Below, one piece after another: positions 21,457 to 28,487 of a DNA stretch of 64,000 nucleotides. Source of the DNA: Mesorhizobium sp. (GTDB lineage: Bacteria; Pseudomonadota; Alphaproteobacteria; Rhizobiales; Rhizobiaceae); assembly GCA_022833215.1 (NCBI GenBank), contig JAIPUZ010000103.1, forward strand, positions 1 through 64,000, given 5' to 3'. The notes beneath the pieces were generated by a model. That model saw only the letters and a list, made by a program, of their open reading frames with translations, was not told the origin of the DNA and searched no databases. Positions within the stretch are counted from its first letter, which is position 1, and each line of letters opens with the position of its first letter. Position numbers and translations under genes: made by a program.

Positions 21457-22512
21457 TTACGGCGTCGAGCCGAATTCCGCTTCCGACTCGAAATTGGTGG
21501 AGGGGATCACTAGCCGGTACTCCAGCCGGCCATCGATCAGTTGCAGCGACGCCTGGCCGCTCAGCGCCGCCGGCACCACGCGCTCCAGCGTGACACGCCG
21601 GAAATCCCGATGCGATGGCAGCATGCTGCCCTGATCGAGCTGTTCCACCCATGACAGAACGAGGGGGGGCGCATCGGGCTTGCCGGTATCGTCTTCCATG
21701 GCAGCCTGTATGTCGATCCGCCCTCCCGGGTGCGAAAGAGCCCCGTAGGAAAGCGAATTGACGACCAGCTCGTGCATGGCGAGGCCGATATGAAGCGCCG
21801 CGTTCGGACTCAGATAGGGGTTCACCCCCTCGAAGTTCAATTCGCTTTCGCTGTAGGCGGCGTTATGGCCGAGCTGGCCCTCTATCAGTTCCTTCAGCCC
21901 GGCGCCGCGCCAGTTCGAGGAGGTGACCAGATCCTGAGAGGCGGCCAAGGATTGCAGCCGTCCCTGAAAGCTGCCCAGAAAATCGGAGATGTTTTCGGAG
22001 TGGCGTCCGGTCTGGCTCGCTATGCTCTGGATGATCGCCAGAAGGTTCTTGGAGCGGTGGCTCACCTCGCGCAGCAGGGCGCGCAGGCTTTGCTCGCGCC
22101 GTTTGCGCTCGGTCGTCTCGACCTTGGTGGTCATCACGCCGCGCACCGTCCCGTCCTCCGCCCGATCCGGGTCCACCCAGATCTCGAACCAGCGCAGGCC
22201 GTCGTCGCCGGGTGCGCTGATCTCGAAACGATGGGGGCTGGCGCTGGAGATGGCGTCCTCGCGCGCGGCGATGATGCGCGCCGTCTGGGAAGGCGGCAGG
22301 ATGGTGTCGCCCTGCCCCCCCTGCATCCAGGGCGCAGCCATGTTGCGCGCCCATATCGTTCTCAGGTCGGTATCCTGATAAAGGACTGAAACACCCGCAT
22401 TGCGCAGGGCATGGAGCAGCGCCTGCCCGAGCTGGGACTCGTCCCGCAGGGAAGGATCGATGACCTCGTCGTCATTCTCGCGAGGTTTTCCGGGATCGAT
22501 TTGTGAGCCCAT
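21457..22512 (-). CDS. PAS-containing HWE histidine kinase, cytoplasmic
   Basis: A 351-residue kinase with no membrane segment. Residues about 25-140 form a PAS-type sensor (ALRNAGVSVLYQDTDLRTIW... to VETTERKR), followed by an HWE/HisKA_2 domain with His152 in REVSHRSKNLL, the N-box-like MHELVVNSLSYGAL near 232 and the W-x-E motif in LSWVEQ near 283. Kinases of this class pair with single-domain receivers or PhyR. phyR is 0.4 kb downstream on the same strand and a single-domain receiver lies 2.2 kb away; partnership is inferred from position. No EcfG-type promoter was found directly upstream. Confidence 0.9.
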   Translation of the reverse strand: MGSQIDPGKPRENDDEVIDPSLRDESQLGQALLHALRNAGVSVLYQDTDLRTIWARNMAAPWMQGGQGDTILPPSQTARIIAAREDAISSASPHRFEISAPGDDGLRWFEIWVDPDRAEDGTVRGVMTTKVETTERKRREQSLRALLREVSHRSKNLLAIIQSIASQTGRHSENISDFLGSFQGRLQSLAASQDLVTSSNWRGAGLKELIEGQLGHNAAYSESELNFEGVNPYLSPNAALHIGLAMHELVVNSLSYGALSHPGGRIDIQAAMEDDTGKPDAPPLVLSWVEQLDQGSMLPSHRDFRRVTLERVVPAALSGQASLQLIDGRLEYRLVIPSTNFESEAEFGSTP

Positions 22513-22579
22513 CGTCTGTCTGCTCTCTCGGTGCCGGTTCCGGCTACCCTACTAAAGCGATTTCGTCAAAATGCGTTCC

Positions 22580-22648
22580 GCCGGGCAGCGCCGTTTCACG
22601 AAGCACTGCCCGGCGGCGGCTGGAAACCGGTTGAGGGGGGCGGTTTCC
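22580..22648. other. Two hairpins between the HWE kinase and DUF1328 genes
   Basis: GCCGGGCAG (22580-22588) pairs with CTGCCCGGC (22606-22614), and GGAAACCG (22622-22629) pairs with CGGTTTCC (22641-22648). They follow the minus-strand DUF1328 gene. No strong U-run follows, so termination is uncertain. Confidence 0.45.
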
Positions 22649-22670
22649 AGTTTTCGGGAAACCGAGACAA

Positions 22671-22835
22671 TCACGCCCTGCGGAAGAGTCCGGCCAGCAG
22701 CGATATGACAAGGAAGGCCAGGAAGATGAAAAACAGGATCTTGGCTATGCCGGCCGAGGCGCCTGCTATGCCGCCAAAGCCGAGCGCGCCGGCGATGATC
22801 GCGACGACGAGGAACACCAGGGTCCAGTAAAGCAT
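22671..22835 (-). CDS. DUF1328 (UPF0391) small membrane protein
   Basis: A 54-residue protein, [20 protein letters not shown] onwards, made of two hydrophobic helices around a Gly-rich turn ([14 protein letters not shown]) and ending LFRRA. This is the signature of the DUF1328/YtjA family of stress-associated small inner-membrane proteins. AGAGGAGATGG precedes ATG 22835. A GGAAC-N17-GTT promoter lies 44 bases upstream, so it is likely a general stress gene under EcfG. Exact role unknown. Confidence 0.85.
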   Translation of the reverse strand: MLYWTLVFLVVAIIAGALGFGGIAGASAGIAKILFFIFLAFLVISLLAGLFRRA

Positions 22836-22878
22836 TGATCCATCTCCTCTTTATCTTCTCTGGCACATCTGCCTGTAA

Positions 22879-22903
22879 AACGTTGCCCTGGAGCGTTGGT
22901 TCC
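22879..22903 (-). promoter_or_regulatory. EcfG-type stress promoter of the DUF1328 gene
   Basis: On the minus strand, GGAAC (22903-22899) and GTT (22881-22879) are 17 bases apart, matching the alphaproteobacterial EcfG consensus. The start codon is at 22835, leaving a leader of roughly 37 bases. Confidence 0.75.
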
Positions 22904-22921
22904 GCAGGTGCCGGAAAAATA

Positions 22922-23719
22922 TCAGGCCGCGGCCCTGGCCTGGCGGTCGAAGAACAGCGCCTGGCTGATCAGCGCCTTCACCATGTCCGGGTTGAAGGGC
23001 TTGGTGACAAGGAAGGCCGGCTCGGGCCGTTCGCCAGTGAGGAGACGTTCCGGGAAGGCGGTGATGAAGATCACGGGCACCGAGGTGGCGGACAGAATCT
23101 CGTTGACCGCATCGATGCCGGAACTGCCGTCGGCGAGCTGGATGTCGGCCAGCACCATGCGCGGCTGAGATCTGGCGAACAGGCCCACGGCCTCGGCATG
23201 GGTGCGGGCGATGCCGACGACCCGGTGTCCGAGACTTTCGACCATTTCCTCTATGTCCATGGCGATCAGGGGCTCGTCCTCGATGATAAGGATGTCGGTC
23301 GCCACCTGACGTGAAATCTCGTTGCTGGCCTCGGCCAGAAGGGCGGAGAACTGCTCCTCGTCTATATCGAGGATTTCGGCGGCTTCCTTTTCATCGAAAC
23401 CTTCGACGGCGACGAGAAGGAAGGCCTGGCGCGGGCGCGGGGCCAGCGCGTTGAGATTGGCAGCCGCCCGCCGTTCCCAGTCCGGCAACTGCGATTCTTC
23501 CTGAGGGATGCGGATCGCCACGGAAGTGAACATGCGCGTAAAAATCTTGTAGAGCGCGATGCGGTCGCTGGAAGCCTTCGGAAAGATGCTGGTGTCGGCG
23601 ATGATCGCCTCGAGCATTGCTGCGACCAGCGCATCGCCGCTTTCCTGCGAACCCGAAACGGCGCGCGAGAAACGGCGCAGGAGTGGCAGGTGCGGGGCAA
23701 TAGTGGCGGACAGACTCAC
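22922..23719 (-). CDS. phyR: General stress response regulator PhyR
   Basis: A 265-residue protein with the unique PhyR layout: an N-terminal sigma-factor mimic (about 1-135, with EcfG-like region 2 and region 4, the latter ending AEILDIDEEQFSALLAEA) fused to a C-terminal receiver (about 142-260) with phospho-Asp192 in LADIQLADG and the PFNPDMVKA motif after Lys240. When phosphorylated it binds NepR and frees EcfG. GTG 23719 (read MSLSATIAPHL) was chosen because family members begin there and GAGGGAG is well spaced; ATG 23737 would add six residues. Divergent from nepR-ecfG with a back-to-back pair of EcfG promoters. Confidence 0.95.
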   Translation of the reverse strand: MSLSATIAPHLPLLRRFSRAVSGSQESGDALVAAMLEAIIADTSIFPKASSDRIALYKIFTRMFTSVAIRIPQEESQLPDWERRAAANLNALAPRPRQAFLLVAVEGFDEKEAAEILDIDEEQFSALLAEASNEISRQVATDILIIEDEPLIAMDIEEMVESLGHRVVGIARTHAEAVGLFARSQPRMVLADIQLADGSSGIDAVNEILSATSVPVIFITAFPERLLTGERPEPAFLVTKPFNPDMVKALISQALFFDRQARAAA

Positions 23720-23792
23720 GATATACGTCTCCCTCATGTGACGTGTTGCATGAAAAGCCGGATGCAGGAGTTTGCAAGGCCTGAGGCAGAAA

Positions 23793-23817
23793 AACCCGCT
23801 GCGATGCAAAAAGTTCC
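23793..23817 (-). promoter_or_regulatory. EcfG-type promoter of phyR
   Basis: Minus-strand GGAAC (23817-23813) and GTT (23795-23793), spacer 17. It makes phyR expression self-amplifying through EcfG. Its -35 element is only 9 bases from the -35 element of the opposite nepR promoter. Confidence 0.8.
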
Positions 23818-23826
23818 AAACAAGAC

Positions 23827-23851
23827 GGAACTAAATTGGCTAAGGGACGTT
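23827..23851 (+). promoter_or_regulatory. EcfG-type promoter of nepR-ecfG
   Basis: GGAAC (23827-23831) and GTT (23849-23851), spacer 17 (also readable as N16-CGTT). It lies about 95 bases before nepR and would give autoregulation of the sigma factor operon. Confidence 0.8.
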
Positions 23852-23946
23852 GGCGGCTGGATCGATCAACCAGCGGGGGCTGCGCTCGTTCCGTTTGTAC
23901 GCGAACTCAATGTGACGGGCGATCAGGGTATGGGACGAAAGGAAGA

Positions 23947-24147
23947 ATGAAGACACTGGATAAAAACACATCGGCCGGCGCTCCGGGGCGTCAGGGCCGG
24001 ATCGCGGATCCTCTAGGAGCGAATTCCGAAATCGGCCGCAAACTCAGGCAGTATTACGACGATCTGGTCCATGACGACGTGCCCGATCGGTTTGCCCAAC
24101 TGCTCAGTCAACTCGAGCAAGCCGAAGCAGTGCAGGACAAGGACTGA
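23947..24147 (+). CDS. nepR: Anti-sigma factor NepR
   Basis: A 66-residue protein starting at ATG 23947 (GGAAGA upstream). The C-terminal half (IGRKLRQYYDDLVHDDVPD and RFAQLLSQLEQAE) is the two-helix NepR domain that clamps EcfG regions 2 and 4; the N-terminal part is disordered. When PhyR is phosphorylated it takes NepR away from EcfG. It is 3 bases upstream of ecfG, and the two are certainly co-transcribed. Confidence 0.93.
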   Translation: MKTLDKNTSAGAPGRQGRIADPLGANSEIGRKLRQYYDDLVHDDVPDRFAQLLSQLEQAEAVQDKD

Positions 24148-24150
24148 TGC

Positions 24151-24699
24151 ATGGCCGTATCTCCGGGCTTCAAGAACGACCTTCTGAAAGCTATTCCCAG
24201 TCTCAGGGCGTTTGCCGTCTCGCTGTCGCAGAACGTCGACAAGGCGGACGACCTGGTTCAGGAAACGCTCGTCAAGGCGTGGGACAAGCATGAAAGCTTC
24301 CAGCCGGGCACCAACCTCAAGGCATGGCTGTTCACCATCCTGCGCAACGAATTCTATTCCCAGATGCGCAAGCGTGGTCGCGAGGTGCAGGACAGCGATG
24401 GCCTGATGACGGCGCGGCTGGCCGTTCACCCGGCCCAGCACGGTCAGCTCGATCTTGAGGATTTCCGCAGTGCGCTGGAGCGTCTGCCGGAAGACCAGCG
24501 AGAGGCCATCATCCTGATCGGCGCCTCCGGTTTTTCCTATGAGGAAGCGGCCGAAATCTGCGGCTGCGCCATCGGAACCATAAAGAGCCGGGTCAGCAGG
24601 GCACGCGCCCGGCTTCAGGAAATCCTGCAGATTTCAGGTGACGAGGATTTCGGCCCCGACGCCATTTCCACTCAGGTGATGACGTCGCCGGTCGATTGA
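24151..24699 (+). CDS. ecfG: General stress sigma factor EcfG
   Basis: A 182-residue ECF sigma factor (ECF15 type). Region 2 (about 15-80) includes DKADDLVQETLVKAWDKHE and the promoter-melting NLKAWLFTILRNEFYS; region 4 (about 108-165) includes LPEDQREAIILIGASGFSYEEAAEI and the helix-turn-helix CAIGTIKSRVSRARARLQE. It directs RNA polymerase to GGAAC-N17-GTT promoters, of which eight surround it here. Start ATG 24151 lies right after nepR. Its end overlaps the convergent receiver gene by 28 bases. Confidence 0.95.
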   Translation: MAVSPGFKNDLLKAIPSLRAFAVSLSQNVDKADDLVQETLVKAWDKHESFQPGTNLKAWLFTILRNEFYSQMRKRGREVQDSDGLMTARLAVHPAQHGQLDLEDFRSALERLPEDQREAIILIGASGFSYEEAAEICGCAIGTIKSRVSRARARLQEILQISGDEDFGPDAISTQVMTSPVD

Positions 24700-25100
24700 G
24701 GCGGTCCGGTCCTGCCTGCGTGAGCCAGCGCGTTCACCAGATCGTCGCCCGAATAAGGCTTTTCCACCAGCCTTATGTGAGGAAAGCGTATCCTGATCTC
24801 GTCCGTCATCGAATGACCCGACGCGAAGATGAAGGGAATGCCGCGGCTCTGAAGCCGGGCCGCGAAATCGAGCGTCGAGCTGCCGTCCAGCATGAGATCC
24901 AGTATGGCGATGTCGATATGCTGCATGAGGCAGTCGTCGTCCAGATCGGTCAGCCGGCTGACGATGGCGACGTCGGCAGCGCCATGTTCGAGGCAGATGG
25001 TCTCGACATCCATGGCGATCAGATATTCATCCTCGACCAGCAGGATGCGCAGCCCGTCCAGCAAATCCACGATAGCAAGCTCCGTTAAAGCCATAGTCAT
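24672..25100 (-). CDS. Single-domain response regulator
   Basis: A 142-residue stand-alone receiver (MTMALTEL; ATG 25094 also possible). Acid pocket VEDE at 22-25, phospho-Asp68 in ILDLMLDG, the switch Ser/Thr region near 92-95 (FASGHS) and Lys in VEKPYSGDDLV near 115. There is no output domain, so it acts by phosphotransfer or as a phosphate sink. Rhizobial stress loci often carry such receivers that modulate PhyR phosphorylation; convergence with ecfG and the nearby HWE kinases make this a reasonable inference. Confidence 0.88.
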   Translation of the reverse strand: MTMALTELAIVDLLDGLRILLVEDEYLIAMDVETICLEHGAADVAIVSRLTDLDDDCLMQHIDIAILDLMLDGSSTLDFAARLQSRGIPFIFASGHSMTDEIRIRFPHIRLVEKPYSGDDLVNALAHAGRTGPPQSTGDVIT

Positions 25101-25136
25101 GGCGATTGCGGCCCTGCCTGTCTTTTAAAAAAGACA

Positions 25137-25240
25137 TAAAGCGCATCGCGATCTTCCAGATTCGCTCCTTGCGCTTTAAATCGTTGTTTTTACGCATGTC
25201 GTTGTCCCGAAACCGGTTCCCACTTTCGGGCGACAAGCAC
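25137..25240 (+). repeat. REP-like dispersed element, long form
   Basis: Nearly the same 100-base sequence as 7270-7373: GCGCATCGCGATCTTCCAGA start, a TTTAA direct motif, TTTTTACGCATGTCG and the palindromic core with CCGAAACCGGTTCCC. It sits between the divergent receiver and Crp genes. Confidence 0.75.
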
Positions 25241-25269
25241 TGGCGGCAGCCCCGTGCGGTCCCGATACC

Positions 25270-25294
25270 GGAACCTTGCTGCCCCGCGGCGGTT
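25270..25294 (+). promoter_or_regulatory. EcfG-type promoter of the Crp/Fnr gene
   Basis: GGAAC (25270-25274) and GTT (25292-25294), spacer 17. The ATG of the downstream gene is at 25303, so transcription would begin only one to three bases before it, giving a leaderless message. Confidence 0.7.
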
Positions 25295-25302
25295 TCCGCT
25301 TC

Positions 25303-26076
25303 ATGGACAGGAAAATTTCGACCGCAGTTGCGGAAAATGCCACGGCGCGCCGTCACTCCTGTGAGGCGTGTCCTTTGCGCCCGTTGCCGGTGTTCAGGGC
25401 GTTCGAACCTGAAGAGCTGGATTTCGTCAGCCATTTCAAGCGCGGCGAACTGGCTGTCGATCGCGGCGCCACGGTTCTGGTCGAGGGCAGTTCGAGCCCG
25501 CATCTGTACACAGTGCTGTCGGGCTGGGGTTTCCGGTTCAAGCTTCTGTCGGACGGCCGCCGGCAGATCCTCAACTACATCATGCCCGGCGATCTGATCG
25601 GCCTGCAGGGCACCATCATGGGAGAGATGCAGCATTCGGTCGAGGCGCTTTCCGGGCTGGTCCTGTGCGTGTTCGAGCGCGGCAAGCTCATGGAGCTCTA
25701 CAGCCGGCACCCGGGCCTGGCCTACGACATCACCTGGCTCGCCTCGCGCGAGGAGCGCATGCTGGATGAAAACCTGCTGAGCATCGGGCGCCGCAGCGCA
25801 ATCGAGCGTGCCGCCTACCTCCTTGCCTTCATTCACGAGCGTGCCCGTGCCTCGGGCCTCGGGGCGCGCAGCCGGGTGGCGATACCCGTCACCCAGCAGC
25901 ACATTGCAGACACGCTCGGCCTGTCGCTCGTCCACACCAACAAGACCCTGCGCAAGCTGGTCCACCGGGGCATGATCGAATGGCGCGACGGCGGCTGCGA
26001 GGTGGTCGATCTGGACGGGCTGCTGAAGCTGTCGGGCTGGGAAGGGCTCGACGAGGGAAAGCGGCCGCTTGTGTGA
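25303..26076 (+). CDS. Crp/Fnr-family transcriptional regulator
   Basis: A 257-residue regulator starting at ATG 25303. A cyclic-nucleotide-binding-like beta-roll spans about 35-150 and a winged helix-turn-helix about 170-235 (TQQHIADTLGLSLVHTNKTLRKL). The N-terminus has CEACPLRPLP, a two-cysteine pair only, not the four-cysteine iron-sulfur set of Fnr, so direct oxygen sensing by a cluster is doubtful. No Shine-Dalgarno stands before the start and an EcfG promoter almost touches it. It would extend the stress response to a second tier of genes. Targets unknown. Confidence 0.88.
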   Translation: MDRKISTAVAENATARRHSCEACPLRPLPVFRAFEPEELDFVSHFKRGELAVDRGATVLVEGSSSPHLYTVLSGWGFRFKLLSDGRRQILNYIMPGDLIGLQGTIMGEMQHSVEALSGLVLCVFERGKLMELYSRHPGLAYDITWLASREERMLDENLLSIGRRSAIERAAYLLAFIHERARASGLGARSRVAIPVTQQHIADTLGLSLVHTNKTLRKLVHRGMIEWRDGGCEVVDLDGLLKLSGWEGLDEGKRPLV

Positions 26077-26100
26077 GACGCAGATTGTGTGAGACGCAGA
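26069..26100 (+). repeat. Perfect 16-bp tandem duplication over the crp stop
   Basis: TTGTGTGAGACGCAGA occurs twice without gap (26069-26084 and 26085-26100). The first copy includes the stop codon 26074-26076 of the Crp/Fnr gene. Confidence 0.85.
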
Positions 26101-26152
26101 AACGCTCTTGCCTCATGCGGCAAAAAAGCCTTCCATCCCGACCAATCGGGCC

Positions 26153-26177
26153 GGAACCTTGTCGCGCGAGCGGCGTT
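26153..26177 (+). promoter_or_regulatory. EcfG-type promoter of the DUF883-holin pair
   Basis: GGAAC (26153-26157) and GTT (26175-26177), spacer 17, about 35 bases before ATG 26213. Confidence 0.78.
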
Positions 26178-26212
26178 GTGATCCCGGCTACACGAAACAC
26201 AAGGAGTAGATC

Positions 26213-26536
26213 ATGGCCGCAGCCGGAAAATCCGCGACCGACAACAAGTCCAGCACCGATCTCGAGGCTGACATCGAGCAGCTCAAGGCCGATATCGAGA
26301 GGCTGACCAAGCAGCTTTCCGAAACGGGCGAGCATGGTTACAACACCGCGCGCAAGGCTGCTGTCCAGGGTGTCGAGCAATTGCGCGTTCAGGGCGAGGC
26401 GGCTGTGGACAGCCTGAAGAGCAACGCCCGCGATCTCGAAGAGCAGGTTCTTGTGAACGTGCGCGAGAAGCCGGTGACGTCGCTTGCCATCGCGGCGGGC
26501 CTCGGTTTCCTGATCGGCCTCATGTCGCGCCGCTGA
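26213..26536 (+). CDS. DUF883 (ElaB/YqjD-like) membrane-anchored protein
   Basis: A 107-residue protein: a long amphipathic helix or coiled coil (about 15-85: LEADIEQLKADIERLTKQL...) followed by one C-terminal membrane anchor (VTSLAIAAGLGFLIGLMSRR). This is the ElaB/YqjD/DUF883 pattern; E. coli members are stationary-phase inner-membrane proteins that bind ribosomes. AAGGAGTAGATC precedes the ATG and an EcfG promoter lies upstream. The DUF1469/holin-like gene follows 11 bases on, matching the yqjD-yqjE pairing. Confidence 0.88.
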   Translation: MAAAGKSATDNKSSTDLEADIEQLKADIERLTKQLSETGEHGYNTARKAAVQGVEQLRVQGEAAVDSLKSNARDLEEQVLVNVREKPVTSLAIAAGLGFLIGLMSRR

Positions 26537-26547
26537 CGGCAAGACTC

Positions 26548-27015
26548 ATGGGGGCTCTTGCATCCTTGATAGCCGGTCTCGCCTCGGGCGAGGCCGCAAC
26601 CGCGCTGAGACAGGCAAAGTTCGCGGCCATCGCCTACGGGCTTGCCGCGCTCGCTGCCCTGTGCGGCATCGGTTTTCTCATTGGCGCGCTGTATATCTGG
26701 GCTTCGGCACGCTATGGGGCGCTGGAGGCGGCGCTGGGTTTTGGCGCAGGCTTTCTGGTGATCGCGGGAGGGATCGTTCTGGCCTTCCGTGTTGGCGCGG
26801 GCTCAAGAGCCCGCCGCCGCAAAAGGCAGCGCAAGGCCGACATGGCAGCGCTCGGCGTTTCGGCCGCCCTTGCCACGTTGCCCGTGATCCCCGCACTGCT
26901 GCGCACGCGTGCCGGCGCAGGGTTGCTCGCAGGCCCCGCCATCGCGCTGCTGGCCTATGCCATCTATCGGGAAAACGTACCTCGCGACCGCAGGCCGCGC
27001 TCAGACGAGGAGTGA
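26548..27015 (+). CDS. DUF1469/holin-III-like (YqjE-type) membrane protein
   Basis: A 155-residue protein with two hydrophobic hairpins, about 24-52 plus 60-80 and about 95-118 plus 122-140, separated by a very basic linker (RARRRKRQRK). It follows the DUF883 gene by 11 bases and probably shares its EcfG promoter; in E. coli yqjD and yqjE form the same pair. The family is often labelled phage holin, but no phage genes are here. Function unknown. Confidence 0.78.
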   Translation: MGALASLIAGLASGEAATALRQAKFAAIAYGLAALAALCGIGFLIGALYIWASARYGALEAALGFGAGFLVIAGGIVLAFRVGAGSRARRRKRQRKADMAALGVSAALATLPVIPALLRTRAGAGLLAGPAIALLAYAIYRENVPRDRRPRSDEE

Positions 27016-27039
27016 CGGCGACGAGTGCCGGCAAGCCGT

Positions 27040-27064
27040 GGAACATTCCCCTGCATGCACCGTT
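27040..27064 (+). promoter_or_regulatory. EcfG-type promoter of a small membrane protein gene
   Basis: GGAAC (27040-27044) and GTT (27062-27064), spacer 17, about 70 bases before ATG 27136. Confidence 0.75.
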
Positions 27065-27135
27065 GAGGTCCGACCTTCGACGGATCTGACGTGGCGGGCG
27101 GTAAAGCCGAGCCGGCTTCCGGAGCAGAGGAGACG

Positions 27136-27324
27136 ATGATGACACGGACATTCCGCGAGCAGGAAGCAAAGCAGGGCCGCAGCGGCCGCCGGGTTCTGGT
27201 CGTCCTCGCCACTGCCATCGTGCTTGCGCTGGCTGCGTGGGGCGTTGCCGCCCTGCTGGTGCCGAAGGCGGATGCGCCCGCAGAAGCGCCTTCGCAGACC
27301 GAGGCCGTTCCTTCAGCCCAGTAG
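27136..27324 (+). CDS. Small single-pass membrane protein, unknown
   Basis: A 62-residue protein: a basic N-terminus of about 18 residues, one membrane helix (VLVVLATAIVLALAAWGVAALLV) and a short Pro/Ala/Glu-rich tail outside. Start ATG 27136 (or 27139) follows GAGGAGACG. The EcfG promoter upstream makes it a probable stress gene. No family recognised. Confidence 0.65.
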   Translation: MMTRTFREQEAKQGRSGRRVLVVLATAIVLALAAWGVAALLVPKADAPAEAPSQTEAVPSAQ

Positions 27325-27343
27325 CGCCCGGGTGCCCGGACGC

Positions 27344-28246
27344 TCAGGTGTTGGCGGGCACCAGCACATTCAATGCTTTGGGATGGATTTTCAGTTCCGT
27401 CTCCCTTTCCAGGTCGACCAGTTCTCCATCCATCGCCGCGTAAGGCTTCCTGTGTGACTTCCCGATCCTGAGGATCACGCGTTCGGCCTGATGGACTTCC
27501 ACATGCTCGTTTTCACGCCATTTGCCCCGCGCGACGTTGAAGGCGAACTTCAGCACCTCGCCACGCGTCTGCGCGGCGCTGACATAGATGCCCAGAATGC
27601 CGCCGGCAGGGTCGTCAGCATAGGGAAGGTGGCCTTCCCCGAACAGGTTGTTGGTGATGCCGATCGCGCTGGCGCGGGCTTCGAGCCCGGTGTCGCCGAT
27701 CACAAGTGTGACGTCGATTTTCGGCGGATCGACAAGAGTGGTCCATGCGGCCCTGAACGAAGCGCCGATCTTGCCGAGCCTTGAAGCGAATTCCATCTTG
27801 TCGCGCTGGTGAATCATGCGCGCATGCATGCCCACCGAGAACTGATGGATAAAGGGCTTGCCGTTCGCGCTGGCCATATCCACTGCCTTCACCTTCCCGG
27901 TGGCGAAGGCATCTATCGCGCCATCGAGCGACTGGGGAATGCCAAGGCCCCTCGCGAACAGGTTCATGGTCCCGGCCGGCAATACCGCCAGAGCCTTCTT
28001 CCTGCCCATCAGGCGGGCGGCAGCCGCCGATATGGTTCCGTCGCCTCCGCCTGCGAGGACGACATCCACGCCGCGTCTGGCGATGGCTTCGTCGAGCGCA
28101 CCGGGCATGGCGTCGCCGGTGACGATGTCTGTATCCAGGCGGTGGCCGGCCGCCTCGAGGGTTTGTTCCATGCGCGAGCGCAGCGCGTCGAGATCCGTGT
28201 TGCGAAGCGTGCCACCGTCCTTGTTGAGCACTGCGAAAAACCGCAT
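27344..28246 (-). CDS. Diacylglycerol kinase-like lipid kinase
   Basis: A 300-residue protein with the DAGK catalytic fold: GGGDGT at residues 66-71 (nucleotide binding), LPAGTMNLFARGLGIP near 88, and the C-terminal substrate region ending AAMDGELVDLERETELKIHP. Bacterial members (YegS/DgkB/BmrU) phosphorylate lipids such as diacylglycerol. ATG 28246 (MRFFAVLNKDGG) was chosen; upstream codons run into the promoter. An EcfG promoter lies 60 bases upstream, divergent from that of the PRC-barrel gene. The true lipid substrate is unknown. Confidence 0.85.
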   Translation of the reverse strand: MRFFAVLNKDGGTLRNTDLDALRSRMEQTLEAAGHRLDTDIVTGDAMPGALDEAIARRGVDVVLAGGGDGTISAAAARLMGRKKALAVLPAGTMNLFARGLGIPQSLDGAIDAFATGKVKAVDMASANGKPFIHQFSVGMHARMIHQRDKMEFASRLGKIGASFRAAWTTLVDPPKIDVTLVIGDTGLEARASAIGITNNLFGEGHLPYADDPAGGILGIYVSAAQTRGEVLKFAFNVARGKWRENEHVEVHQAERVILRIGKSHRKPYAAMDGELVDLERETELKIHPKALNVLVPANT

Positions 28247-28307
28247 GTCGAAGCCTCTGCCTGTACGGGAAAACACGGCCTTGCCGGCACTATGAAACGC
28301 CGCCCAG

Positions 28308-28332
28308 AACGATGGGGACGGCGATAGGTTCC
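28308..28332 (-). promoter_or_regulatory. EcfG-type promoter of the lipid kinase gene
   Basis: Minus-strand GGAAC (28332-28328) and GTT (28310-28308), spacer 17, about 60 bases before ATG 28246. Divergent partner of the promoter at 28378-28402. Confidence 0.75.
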
Positions 28333-28377
28333 CGCATGCCATTCAAAATTTGACGGGCAAAAACCGCCTGAAAATTC

Positions 28378-28402
28378 GGAACCCGAGCGGGGAAGGGGCG
28401 TT
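28378..28402 (+). promoter_or_regulatory. EcfG-type promoter of the PRC-barrel gene
   Basis: GGAAC (28378-28382) and GTT (28400-28402), spacer 17, about 85 bases before ATG 28488. Confidence 0.75.
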
Positions 28403-28487
28403 GTCCAACAGCAAACACGCTGCGGTCCCACGACGTCCGCGGTTATGCGCAAGGTCCATGAGACCGGAACATACGAGGAGAAACATC

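Noticed and set aside
25196..25220. GTTCC on the plus strand in front of the single-domain receiver gene, possible ninth EcfG promoter
   Set aside because: No AAC lies 16 to 18 bases before it, and the bases belong to the dispersed repeat core.
26548..27015. Holin-like protein as sign of a prophage
   Set aside because: No other phage gene is near; it pairs with a DUF883 gene like E. coli yqjD-yqjE and follows a stress promoter.
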